Assembly: GCF_036181745.1 (NCBI RefSeq)
Contig: NZ_CP108080.1
Span: 5,025,501-5,089,500 of the forward strand
From: Streptomyces sp. NBC_00259
Lineage (GTDB): Bacteria > Actinomycetota > Actinomycetes > Streptomycetales > Streptomycetaceae
DNA length: 64,000 nucleotides
Reading direction: 5' to 3'
Numbering within the stretch: position 1 is the stretch's first letter; each line of letters begins with the position of its first letter. The translations under genes and the position numbers were made by a program. The notes below the pieces were generated by a model, which saw only the letters and a program-made list of their open reading frames with translations, was not told where the DNA came from and did no database searches. Shown here piece by piece: positions 8,159 to 16,660 of this stretch.

Positions 8159-8749
8159 TCAGACGGTGGTGACGACCTCGTCGTACGACAGGCGCGGCGA
8201 GCGCGGGAACCACGCGTTCTCGCCCGGCTTGCCGATGTTGATCACCATCAGCGGCGTGTGGTCGTCGTCCAGGAACTCCTTCTGCACGCCGGCGTAGTCG
8301 AGCCCGGTCATCGGGCCCGCGGCCAGACCGGCGGCGCGGATGCCGACGATGAAGTAGGCGGCCTGCAGCGCGGCATTGAGCGTGGCCGACTGCTCGCGGA
8401 CCGGACGCTCGCCGAAGAACGCGTCCTTCGCCTGCGGGAAGTGCGGGAACAGCTCCGGGAGCTCCTCGTGGAACTCGTTGTCGGCGGCGAGGATCGCGAC
8501 CAGGGGGGCGGTGGCGGTCTTCGGCTGGTTGCCCTCTGACATGTGCTGCACCAGACGCTGCCGGGCCTCGGCGGAGCGGACGAGGACCACGCGCAGGGGC
8601 GTCTGGTTGAAGGCGGTCGGGCCGTACTTGACCAGGTCGTAGATCGCCTGCACCTGCTCGTCCGACACCGGCTCGTCGGTGAAGGTGTTGGCGGTACGGG
8701 CCTCGCGGAACAGGAGGTCCTGGGCGGCGGTGTCGAGAACGAGGGACAT
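8159..8749 (-). CDS. RutE-like nitroreductase family protein (malonic semialdehyde reductase type)
   Basis: 196 aa from ATG 8749 (MSLVLDTAAQDLLFREAR). The FMN-dependent nitroreductase fold is indicated by FREARTANTFTDEPV at the start, YGPTAFNQTPLRVVLVRS (residues about 41-58) and a C-terminal AAGLAAGPMTGLDYAGV segment, the pattern of the RutE/HadB/malonic semialdehyde reductase subgroup. The other Rut pyrimidine-catabolism genes are absent, so the physiological substrate is unclear. The 170-base upstream region holds repeats and a palindrome that look like regulator sites. Confidence 0.8.
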   Translation of the reverse strand: MSLVLDTAAQDLLFREARTANTFTDEPVSDEQVQAIYDLVKYGPTAFNQTPLRVVLVRSAEARQRLVQHMSEGNQPKTATAPLVAILAADNEFHEELPELFPHFPQAKDAFFGERPVREQSATLNAALQAAYFIVGIRAAGLAAGPMTGLDYAGVQKEFLDDDHTPLMVINIGKPGENAWFPRSPRLSYDEVVTTV

Positions 8750-8853
8750 GCTGTGCCTTCCGGGTGGAACAGGGGGATCAAGCTGTGACCTCACGGTACG
8801 ACCAGAGTGTGTGAACGTTCAACCAAATCCGGCCACTCGTGAGCTAAGTCACG

Positions 8854-8882
8854 CAACTTTCAACTAATCAACTTTCAACTAA
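8854..8882. repeat. Tandem 14-bp direct repeat upstream of the nitroreductase gene
   Basis: Two exact copies of CAACTTTCAACTAA at 8854-8867 and 8869-8882, separated by one base. On the nitroreductase strand this reads as repeated TTAGTTGAAAGTTG, with a GAACGTTC palindrome nearby (8815-8822). Together they look like an array for a MarR- or HxlR-type regulator, inferred from layout only. Confidence 0.6.
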
Positions 8883-8900
8883 ACGGTACGTCCGTTTAGT
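8878..8900. promoter_or_regulatory. Palindromic operator candidate between xseB and the nitroreductase gene
   Basis: Perfect 9-bp arms ACTAAACGG and CCGTTTAGT around TACGT. The size and symmetry resemble TetR-family operators. It overlaps the end of the tandem repeat and lies about 130 bases upstream of the nitroreductase start, just after the xseB stop. No regulator gene adjoins it. Confidence 0.55.
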
Positions 8901-8919
8901 CCGCCCCTGCTCCGGCGTC

Positions 8920-9219
8920 TCACAGAGCCCTGCCGCCCCTGTCCTCGACCTCGTCGTCCGAGTCGTTCGAGCCGTTCGTGGCCTTCGCGCCTGCGTCCCC
9001 GCCCTCGGCCGCGTCGCGGCCCGACAGTGCCGCGTCCAGCCGGGCCCGGGCGCCGTCCAGCCAGCGGCGGCACACCTTCGCCAGCTCCTCGCCGCGCTCC
9101 CACAGCGCGAGGGACTCCTCCAGCGTCGTGCCGCCCGCCTCCAGCCGGCGCACGACCTCGATCAGCTCGTCCCGCGCCTGCTCGTAGCCGAGCGCGCCCT
9201 CGTCCGTCTTGGCTGTCAT
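8920..9219 (-). CDS. xseB: Exodeoxyribonuclease VII small subunit
   Basis: 99 aa from ATG 9219. XseB partners XseA in the enzyme that degrades single-stranded DNA to oligonucleotides. The family core is residues about 10-70: LGYEQARDELIEVVRRLEAGG, TTLEESLALWERGEEL and CRRWLDGARARLDAAL. The C-terminal 30 residues are a charged, low-complexity extension, longer than in enterobacteria. It lies 108 bases downstream of xseA on the same strand and is probably cotranscribed. Confidence 0.9.
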   Translation of the reverse strand: MTAKTDEGALGYEQARDELIEVVRRLEAGGTTLEESLALWERGEELAKVCRRWLDGARARLDAALSGRDAAEGGDAGAKATNGSNDSDDEVEDRGGRAL

Positions 9220-9327
9220 CTGATCCACCCTAAGTTCGCCTGTTGTCAGTGGGGCCGGAGGCCTCGGCGGGCCGGGCCCCGGAGCCCGGGAAGTGAGCCC
9301 GGACATCGCCCCCGGGACCGAGCCGTG

Positions 9328-10539
9328 TCAGTCGCCCGCCACCCGCACCGTGAATTCGCCCTCCGCGACACGCGCCCGCAGCTCCTCGTCCACGGTGACC
9401 TCGCCGGCTGCGCGCACCACCGCGCCGTCCGCGCGCTGCAGCACGGCGTACCCCCGCTCCAGCGTCGCCGCGGGCGACAGCGCGACGACCCGCGCACGCG
9501 TGTGGGACAGCTCGGAGTCCGCGCGGTCCAGCAGATGCCCCAGCACCCGCCGGCTCCGGGCGACCAACGCGTCGGTCTCGTGCTCGCGCTCCTCCACCAT
9601 CCGGTGCGGATGCTCCATGACGCGCCGGTGCAGGGCGTGCGCGAGCCCGCGCTCCTCGCGCTCCAGCACTCCCCGTACGGTCCTGAGGGCCCGGTCCCGC
9701 AGCGCCTGCACCCGGTCCAGCTCCTCGCCCACGTCCGGGACGACCTTCTTCGCCGCGTCGGTCGGCGTCGAGGCACGCAGATCCGCCACCAGATCGAGCA
9801 GGGGGGAGTCCGGCTCGTGACCGATCGCGGACACCACCGGCGTACGGCAGTCGGCGACGGCACGCACCAGCTGTTCGTCCGAGAACGGCAGCAGGTCCTC
9901 CACGCTGCCGCCGCCCCGCGCCACGATGATCACGTCCACGTCCGCGTGGTCGTCCAGCTCCTTCACGGCCTGGAGGACCTGCGGCACCGCGCGCACGCCC
10001 TGCACGGCCACGTTGCGCACCTCGAACCGGACGGCGGGCCACCGTCGCCGCGCGTTCTCCAGCACATCGCGCTCGGCCGCCGACGCGCGGCCGCAGACCA
10101 GACCGATCAGCTGCGGCAGAAACGGCAGCGGCTTCTTGCGGGCGGGTGCGAAGAGCCCCTCCGCGCCCAGCGACCGCTTGAGCTGCTCCAGCCGGGCGAG
10201 CAGCTCGCCGATGCCGACCGGCCTTATCTCGGCGGCCCTGAGCGAGAGCTGCCCGCGCGGGGCGTACCACTCCGGCTTGGCGTGCACGACGACCCGCGCG
10301 CCCTCGGACACGGCGTCGGCGACCGCGTCGAACACCTGGCGGTAGCAGGTGACGCTCACCGAGATGTCGTACGAAGGGTCGCGCAGCGTCAGGAAGACCA
10401 CGCCCGCGCCCGGCCGACGTGACAGCTGGGTGATCTGCCCCTCCACCCACACCGCGCCGAGGCGGTCGATCCATCCCCCGATGAGCCGTGACACCTCGCC
10501 GACGGGCAGGGGAGCTTCGGCAGACGTAGTGAGACCCAT
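9328..10539 (-). CDS. xseA: Exodeoxyribonuclease VII large subunit
   Basis: 403 aa from ATG 10539. The N-terminal OB-fold (tRNA_anti-like) starts VSRLIGGWIDRLGAVWVEGQI and is followed by the catalytic domain: GLVCGRASAAERDVLENARRR, then VIIVARGGGSVEDLLPFSDE (residues about 205-225), then TPVVSAIGHEPDSPLLDLVADLRASTPTDAA. These are the diagnostic XseA motifs. The ATG is seven bases after TACGCT, a -10-like hexamer, so the message may be leaderless. The frame is open further upstream, but family similarity starts here. Confidence 0.94.
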   Translation of the reverse strand: MGLTTSAEAPLPVGEVSRLIGGWIDRLGAVWVEGQITQLSRRPGAGVVFLTLRDPSYDISVSVTCYRQVFDAVADAVSEGARVVVHAKPEWYAPRGQLSLRAAEIRPVGIGELLARLEQLKRSLGAEGLFAPARKKPLPFLPQLIGLVCGRASAAERDVLENARRRWPAVRFEVRNVAVQGVRAVPQVLQAVKELDDHADVDVIIVARGGGSVEDLLPFSDEQLVRAVADCRTPVVSAIGHEPDSPLLDLVADLRASTPTDAAKKVVPDVGEELDRVQALRDRALRTVRGVLEREERGLAHALHRRVMEHPHRMVEEREHETDALVARSRRVLGHLLDRADSELSHTRARVVALSPAATLERGYAVLQRADGAVVRAAGEVTVDEELRARVAEGEFTVRVAGD

Positions 10540-10546
10540 GCCCGCG

Positions 10547-10552
10547 AGCGTA
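10547..10552 (-). promoter_or_regulatory. -10 box of a possible leaderless xseA promoter
   Basis: TACGCT on the reverse strand ends seven bases before the xseA ATG, placing the transcription start at or beside the start codon. No convincing -35 element is seen. Confidence 0.45.
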
Positions 10553-10723
10553 TCGGCACCCTCCGACAACCCCGGGCCGACGGGACGGCAGCACCAGGCG
10601 CGCAACGGCAGGCCGGGCTGTATCCGGCTCAGCTGCAACGGACCCGCGATCCCGGCCCGGGAGTGCCGTACTACGAGCACCGGAGCGGCATCACCGGCCC
10701 GGCATCACCGGCCCGCCGCGTCG

Positions 10724-12115
10724 TCACGAAGCGGGCGGTGCCTGCGCCTCGTGCCGCTCCCGCCGCCCTCGCTGCACCGTCAGCACCACCAGCCCCACCG
10801 CCAGCCAGATCACGCCCACCACCTGCGCGGCGCGGGAGGCCTCCAGAAGCACCGCGACCGTCACCGCCGCGCCCAGCACCGGGATCAGCACATGCCGCCA
10901 CCAGCTCGGCGGACCGCCCGCCCGCCGCACCACGAACCAGCCCACCACGCTCGCGTGCAGCAGCGTGAACGCCGTCAGCGCCCCGACGTCGACGACGGAG
11001 ACGAGATGCTCCAGCCCGTCGTCACGCCGCGCCGCCCACAACGCCGCGATCATCGTCACCGTCGCCGCGACGACCAGCGCCACGCGCGGAACACCCCCGT
11101 CCGTACGGGACAGCGCACGCGGCAGCCGCCGGTCCCGGCCCATGGCGAAGAGGAGCCGCCCCGCCGCCGCCTGCCCCGCCAGCGCCGCGAACGCCGCCCC
11201 GATCGCCTTGCCGGCGGCGACCAGATCGTGCAGCCAGGTCCCGACGGACGCGTCCACGGCGTCGTAGAACGCCGTCCCCTGCCCCTTCGGATCCGCCGCC
11301 AACTGCGCCGACGAGACCGGCTCCAACAGGGCCACCAGATAGGTCTGCGCCACGAACAGCGCCCCCGCGACGCCCAGACAGAACAGCACCGCCCGCGCCA
11401 CCTGCCGGGAACCCCCCGTGACCTCCTCCGCGAACGACGCGATCGCGTCGAAGCCGAGATACGACAGCACCGCCACCGACACCGCCCCGAGCACCGCGCT
11501 CAGGGCGAAGTCCCCGTCCCCGGTCAGCGGCGACGCCCAGTCGCGGCGCGGCCCGTCCTGCGCCAGCACTGACACGGCCGCGACCAGGAAGACCGCCAGC
11601 ACCACGATCTCCATCGCCAGGACCGCGAACCCGACCCTGGCCGCCGCCCGTACGCCCCAGAGGTTCAGCAGCGTGGTCACGACGACCGCGATCCCGGTCC
11701 ACACCCACCGGTCCACCTGCGGAACCAGGGCTTCCATGGCGATCCCGGAGAAGAGGTACGCGACGGCGGGGATCAGCAGGTAGTCGAGCATCGCCATCCA
11801 CCCGGCGATGAAGCCGGGCCCCTCGCCGAGCCCCTTGCGTGCGTACGCGAAGACCGATCCGGCCAGCGGCGCGACCCGCACCATCTGGGCGTAGCTGAAC
11901 GCCGTCAACGCCATCGCGACCGTCGCGACGACGTAGACGAGGGCGACCGCGCCGTGCGACCTCGCGTCCAGGGTGCCGAAGACACCGACCGGGGCCATGG
12001 GGGCGATGAAGAGCAGCCCGTACACGACGAGGTCCCGGAATCCGAGGCTCCGGCGCAGCCGGGCGTGCGCATCCATACCGGTCCCCGGCCCGGTCCCGGT
12101 GCCGGTGCCCGTCAT
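10724..12115 (-). CDS. APC-superfamily amino acid permease
   Basis: 463 aa, about twelve hydrophobic segments. The N-terminal LRRSLGFRDLVVYGLLFIAPMAPVGVFG region with helix 1, and the helix 6-8 region with VLSYLGFDAIASFAEEV (residues about 220-240), are typical of amino acid/polyamine/organocation transporters. Substrate is not readable. Start chosen at ATG 12115 because GGAGGG lies just upstream; the first 13 residues are an odd Met-Thr-Gly-Thr-Gly repeat, and ATG 12076 (MDAHARLRRS) would remove it. It diverges from ispH with only about 100 bases between them. The C-terminal end is basic (QRGRRERHEA). Confidence 0.82.
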   Translation of the reverse strand: MTGTGTGTGPGTGMDAHARLRRSLGFRDLVVYGLLFIAPMAPVGVFGTLDARSHGAVALVYVVATVAMALTAFSYAQMVRVAPLAGSVFAYARKGLGEGPGFIAGWMAMLDYLLIPAVAYLFSGIAMEALVPQVDRWVWTGIAVVVTTLLNLWGVRAAARVGFAVLAMEIVVLAVFLVAAVSVLAQDGPRRDWASPLTGDGDFALSAVLGAVSVAVLSYLGFDAIASFAEEVTGGSRQVARAVLFCLGVAGALFVAQTYLVALLEPVSSAQLAADPKGQGTAFYDAVDASVGTWLHDLVAAGKAIGAAFAALAGQAAAGRLLFAMGRDRRLPRALSRTDGGVPRVALVVAATVTMIAALWAARRDDGLEHLVSVVDVGALTAFTLLHASVVGWFVVRRAGGPPSWWRHVLIPVLGAAVTVAVLLEASRAAQVVGVIWLAVGLVVLTVQRGRRERHEAQAPPAS

Positions 12116-12205
12116 GGGCCCTCCGTCCTCGTACGTACGACGTTGATCACATACGAGCACCAGTCTCAGTCCTGTGGGCGATCGTTGGGCCGTCCGGCGC
12201 GCCTT

Positions 12206-12211
12206 TACGAT
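12206..12211 (+). promoter_or_regulatory. -10 box of a possible leaderless ispH promoter
   Basis: TACGAT ends seven bases before the ATG at 12219. A TTGGGC lies 15 bases upstream of it, short of ideal spacing. No Shine-Dalgarno sequence is present before the ATG, which supports leaderless initiation. Confidence 0.45.
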
Positions 12212-12218
12212 GGGTGCC

Positions 12219-13202
12219 ATGACTGCAACGAACGCCCGCCGCGTCCTGCTCGCCGCTCCCCGTGGCTACTGCGCGGGCGTGGACCGCGCCGTGATCGCCG
12301 TCGAGAAGGCTCTCGAGCAGTACGGCGCGCCCATCTACGTCCGTCACGAGATCGTCCACAACAAGTACGTCGTACAGACCCTGGAGAAGAAGGGTGCGAT
12401 CTTCGTCGAGGCGACGGCGGAGGTCCCCGAGGGGTCCATCGTCATGTTCTCGGCCCACGGTGTCGCGCCGATCGTGCACGACGAGGCCGCCGAGCGGAAG
12501 CTCGCCACCATCGATGCGACCTGCCCCCTGGTGACCAAGGTCCACAAGGAAGCCATCCGGTACGCGAACGAGGACTTCGACATCCTCCTCATCGGCCACG
12601 AGGGCCACGAGGAGGTCATCGGCACCACCGGCGAGGCCCCCGACCACATCACCCTGGTCGACGGCCCGGACGACGTCGAGAAGGTCGAGGTCCGCGACCC
12701 GTCGAGGGTCGTCTGGCTCTCCCAGACCACGCTGTCCGTCGACGAGACCATGGAGACCGTCGACAAGCTCAAGACCAAGTTCCCGCTGCTGGTCTCGCCG
12801 CCGAGCGACGACATCTGCTACGCCACCCAGAACCGCCAGATCGCGGTCAAGCAGATGGGGGCCGAGGCGGATCTGGTCATCGTCGTCGGCTCGCAGAACT
12901 CCTCGAACTCCAAGCGCCTCGTCGAGGTCGCCCTGGGCGCCGGCGCCCGCGCCGCCCACCTGGTGGACTACGCGAGCGAGATCGACGAGGCCTGGCTGGA
13001 GGGGGGCGTCTCGACCGTCGGCGTCACCTCGGGTGCCTCGGTGCCCGAGGTGCTGGTCGAGGAGGTCCTGGAGTGGCTGACGCAGCGTGGCTTCGAGGAC
13101 GTCGAGATCGTCAAGGCGGCCGAGGAGTCGATCACGTTCTCACTGCCGAAGGAGCTCCGCCGGGACCTGCGTGCCGAGGCGACGTCGCTCGTCGAGGACT
13201 GA
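12219..13202 (+). CDS. ispH: 4-hydroxy-3-methylbut-2-enyl diphosphate reductase
   Basis: Last step of the MEP isoprenoid pathway: HMBPP to IPP and DMAPP. 327 aa. The three [4Fe-4S] cysteines are in PRGYCAGVDRAV, ATCPLVTKVHKE and CYATQNRQ; the substrate-site motifs HEIVHNKYVV, SAHGVAP, GHEGHEEVIGT and SQNSSNSKRL are all intact. ATG 12219 is preferred to the two in-frame ATGs upstream because it follows a -10 box at leaderless spacing and matches the family N-terminus. The polyphosphate glucokinase gene follows 50 bases after the stop. Confidence 0.96.
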   Translation: MTATNARRVLLAAPRGYCAGVDRAVIAVEKALEQYGAPIYVRHEIVHNKYVVQTLEKKGAIFVEATAEVPEGSIVMFSAHGVAPIVHDEAAERKLATIDATCPLVTKVHKEAIRYANEDFDILLIGHEGHEEVIGTTGEAPDHITLVDGPDDVEKVEVRDPSRVVWLSQTTLSVDETMETVDKLKTKFPLLVSPPSDDICYATQNRQIAVKQMGAEADLVIVVGSQNSSNSKRLVEVALGAGARAAHLVDYASEIDEAWLEGGVSTVGVTSGASVPEVLVEEVLEWLTQRGFEDVEIVKAAEESITFSLPKELRRDLRAEATSLVED

Positions 13203-13239
13203 GAGCGGCCTTCAGGGAGTGACGGTGAGCAGTTCCTCG

Positions 13240-13245
13240 TAACGT
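13240..13245 (+). promoter_or_regulatory. -10 box of a possible leaderless ppgK promoter
   Basis: TAACGT ends seven bases before the ATG at 13253. There is no Shine-Dalgarno sequence next to either the GTG at 13247 or the ATG. Confidence 0.4.
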
Positions 13246-13252
13246 TGTGTCC

Positions 13253-13990
13253 ATGAACGTCTTCGGAGTGGACATCGGCGGATCGGGGATCAAGGGCGCT
13301 CCCGTGGACCTGGACCGCGGCGACCTCGCAGAGCCCCGCCACAAGGTACTCACACCGCATCCGGCCGCGCCCGACGGCGTGGCCGACTGCGTCGGCGAGG
13401 TGGTGGAGCACTTCGGCTGGTCGGGCCCGGTCGGAATCACCTTCCCCGGGGTGGTCACCGGCTCGGTCGTGCGGACGGCGGCCAACGTGGACAAGAGCTG
13501 GATCGACCTGGACGCGGGCAAGCTGCTCGGCGACCGGCTGAACATGCCCGTGACCGTGCTGAACGACGCGGACGCGGCGGGTGTGGCCGAAATGACCTTT
13601 GGTGCCGGCCGCGGCCGCAAGGGCGTGGTGATGCTGCTGACGTTCGGTACGGGCATCGGGAGCGCGGTCTTCATCGACGGCAAGCTCGTGCCGAACACGG
13701 AGCTCGGGCATCTGGAGCTGAACGGCCACGAGGCGGAGAAGCACGCGTCGACCAAGGTCAAGGACGACGAAGAGCTGAGCTGGGAGCACTGGGCCCACCG
13801 GGTCCAGAAGTACCTGGCCCATGTGGAGATGCTGTTCTCGCCCGAGCTCTTCATCATCGGGGGCGGGGTGAGCCGCAAGGCGGACAAGTTCATTCCGCTG
13901 ATCAAGCACATCCGCGCGGAGATCGTCCCTGCGGAGCTGCAGAACAACGCGGGGATCGTCGGCGCGGCGATGGCCACGGCGGAGCACTGA
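13253..13990 (+). CDS. ppgK: Polyphosphate glucokinase
   Basis: Phosphorylates glucose with polyphosphate (and usually ATP). A ROK-family kinase of 245 aa. The phosphate-loop motif FGVDIGGSGIKGAPVD is at the N-terminus; the catalytic LNDADAAGVAEMTFGAG, the LLTFGTGIGSAVFIDGKLVPN segment, and the PPGK-specific TELGHLELNGHEAEKHAS follow. The C-terminal IGGGVSRKADKF closes the nucleotide site. ATG 13253 was chosen over GTG 13247 because it sits at leaderless distance from TAACGT. The position next to ispH matches what I recall for SCO5059 in S. coelicolor. Confidence 0.93.
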   Translation: MNVFGVDIGGSGIKGAPVDLDRGDLAEPRHKVLTPHPAAPDGVADCVGEVVEHFGWSGPVGITFPGVVTGSVVRTAANVDKSWIDLDAGKLLGDRLNMPVTVLNDADAAGVAEMTFGAGRGRKGVVMLLTFGTGIGSAVFIDGKLVPNTELGHLELNGHEAEKHASTKVKDDEELSWEHWAHRVQKYLAHVEMLFSPELFIIGGGVSRKADKFIPLIKHIRAEIVPAELQNNAGIVGAAMATAEH

Positions 13991-14048
13991 GCGACACCCT
14001 CCCTCGACCTTCCTCGGCCCGGTGCCGGGGGAGGGCGCTACGAGGGCG

Positions 14049-14720
14049 TCAGGCGCGGCGGGGCGGGGCGGAGGGCCGGCGGGAGCGGCGGCGGGTCATC
14101 AGCCGGATCTTCCGGACGCTCGCGATGACGCCGGCGATGAGCGTGCCGCCGTACAGCCAGCCCGCATGCACGGCCAGCGCGGTGACGAGCGCCATGATCT
14201 GGACGCCGATCCCCCCGCTGCCACCGGTCCCGGTCGCACCGCCCGAGATGGGGACGAGCCCGGTGGCGAAGGCGATCGGCACACTGATCGGCGCGGTGAC
14301 CAGATCGGCGTCGCGTACCCAGAACGCGGTCAGGGCGCTCAGCGGCAGGAACAGCACGCCGTACACGATCGCCGAGCCGTCGAACAACAGCTCGTCGAGC
14401 GAGCCGAGGACCAGCATCACGGAGCACGCGAACAGCCCGGCGCCGAGTCCGGTCAGCCGGGGATTGGGCAGCCGCCGCAGGGCGGCCAGCACCGGTGGCC
14501 CCGGGCGGACCGGCCGCAGGGTGGGCCGCTTCCCGGGCCGCGCCGGGGCGTCCACCTGACCGGGCCGCCCGGGCCGGGCGGTGACCCGGTACACCGCGGC
14601 GCCCTCGATCAGCGAACCCTGCGAGACAGGGGCCTGCGGTGAAAGAGGGGCCTGCGGCCGCGGCCGCCTCGACGGGGTACCAGTCCTTTGCTGCTCCACG
14701 TGACCAACGTAGGTCGCCAT
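14049..14720 (-). CDS. DUF6542-type membrane protein
   Basis: 223 aa from ATG 14720 (MATYVGHVEQQRTG). The first 90 residues are proline/arginine-rich and probably cytoplasmic. Four hydrophobic segments follow (around residues 98-115, 122-140, 147-170 and 180-205), and the tail RLMTRRRSRRPSAPPRRA is very basic. The pattern is that of a conserved streptomycete membrane protein annotated DUF6542; no function is known to me. It converges on ppgK and diverges from ychF. Confidence 0.65.
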   Translation of the reverse strand: MATYVGHVEQQRTGTPSRRPRPQAPLSPQAPVSQGSLIEGAAVYRVTARPGRPGQVDAPARPGKRPTLRPVRPGPPVLAALRRLPNPRLTGLGAGLFACSVMLVLGSLDELLFDGSAIVYGVLFLPLSALTAFWVRDADLVTAPISVPIAFATGLVPISGGATGTGGSGGIGVQIMALVTALAVHAGWLYGGTLIAGVIASVRKIRLMTRRRSRRPSAPPRRA

Positions 14721-14882
14721 GTGCGACGAGTACGTCACAGGACACGCCCTTTGGGTGACCTTGGTCGTGAGTTCGAGACATCGCACGCGTGACGTACTGC
14801 GGCGGGCCGCCCGTAAACTGGGGGATCGGCCCACTCCCGGGCCCCGGCCACCAGCCAGCCCTCACTCCAGGAAGTCGCCAAC

Positions 14883-15971
<1,089 letters not shown>

Positions 15972-15984
15972 GTGGACGTGGACA

Positions 15985-16020
15985 AACGGCCTGACCTGCG
16001 AGAAAGCAGGTCGGGCCGTT
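15985..16020 (+). terminator. ychF terminator hairpin
   Basis: 15-bp stem with one G-T pair, left arm AACGGCCTGACCTGC, loop GAGAAA, starting 13 bases after the ychF stop. Confidence 0.85.
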
Positions 16021-16055
16021 GTGCTGTCCGCAGCAGTCCGCAGAACCTGGAGCAG

Positions 16056-16319
16056 CTACGTGTCGTAGACCGTGGAGCGGTGTCCGACGTGTACGACCCA
16101 CACCACCAGCTCCCCGTTGTCGATCGTGTAGACGACGCGGTAGTCGCCGACCCGTAGGCGGCGGCGCTCAGGCTGGGATACGAGTGCGGTGGTGTTGAAG
16201 CCGAAGGGGTCGCTCTCCAGCTCTGCCAGTTTGGCCAGGATGCGAAGCGCCATGTCACGCGGGATCTTGCGCAGCTCGGCCTGGGCCTCGGGCCGGAATA
16301 CCGTGCGGTAGTCACTCAC
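16056..16319 (-). CDS. RelE/ParE-superfamily toxin
   Basis: 87 aa. The family pattern is clear: an N-terminal helix FRPEAQAELRKIPRDMALRILAKLAEL, then the beta-sheet core RRLRVGDYRVVYTIDNGELVVWVVHVGHRSTVY. RelE-type proteins cut mRNA on the ribosome; ParE-type poison gyrase; the basic RLRVGDYRVVY and terminal Arg/Tyr favour the RelE branch. It overlaps the antitoxin gene by eight bases and is therefore translationally coupled to it. The gene lies directly behind the ychF terminator, on the opposite strand. Confidence 0.88.
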   Translation of the reverse strand: MSDYRTVFRPEAQAELRKIPRDMALRILAKLAELESDPFGFNTTALVSQPERRRLRVGDYRVVYTIDNGELVVWVVHVGHRSTVYDT

Positions 16320-16581
16320 TGCGTGCCAGCGTCTCCTTCATCACGTCCTCGATCGGGACGCCGGCGGCCGGGCTCGCCATGCGCTCGTCGATGATGCGGT
16401 TGATCTCGCGTTCTTCCCATTCCTGGTACCTGCGCAGCACCTCGATCGAGACCACGGCGGCGACCTGCTTGCCGCGACGGGTGATGACAGTGGGCACGTC
16501 GTCGCGGTCGGCCCGTTCGACGACTTCGGCCAAGTGAGCGCGTACGTCGCGGATGGACTCTATGGGCAGCGGCTGAGTCAT
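16312..16581 (-). CDS. Phd/YefM-family antitoxin
   Basis: 89 aa from ATG 16581. The N-terminal Phd/YefM DNA-binding fold is visible in IESIRDVRAHLAEVVERADRDDVPTVITRRGKQVAAVVSIE (read in parts), followed by a charged C-terminal helix EWEEREINRIIDERMAS that would wrap the toxin. It is the first gene of the toxin-antitoxin operon. The promoter directly upstream carries a TGTACA-core palindrome over its -35 element, as expected for autorepression by YefM-type antitoxins. Confidence 0.88.
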   Translation of the reverse strand: MTQPLPIESIRDVRAHLAEVVERADRDDVPTVITRRGKQVAAVVSIEVLRRYQEWEEREINRIIDERMASPAAGVPIEDVMKETLARSE

Positions 16582-16587
16582 GCTTCA

Positions 16588-16616
16588 AGGGTACCGAGTG
16601 TGCCATGTGTACACAA
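16588..16616 (-). promoter_or_regulatory. Autoregulated leaderless promoter of the toxin-antitoxin pair
   Basis: On the reverse strand: -35 TTGTGT (16616-16611), 17-base spacer, -10 TACCCT (16593-16588), then six bases to the ATG at 16581. The perfect palindrome TGTGTACACA (16606-16615) covers the -35 element. Characterised YefM-YoeB operators have palindromes with a TGTACA core, so this is a plausible repressor site. It also lies 45 bases upstream of the diverging helicase gene and might affect both. Confidence 0.65.
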
Positions 16617-16660
16617 CGCCTGTGGGTGCCGGTCGGTGCCCGAGGGTCAGCGGTGGCACT

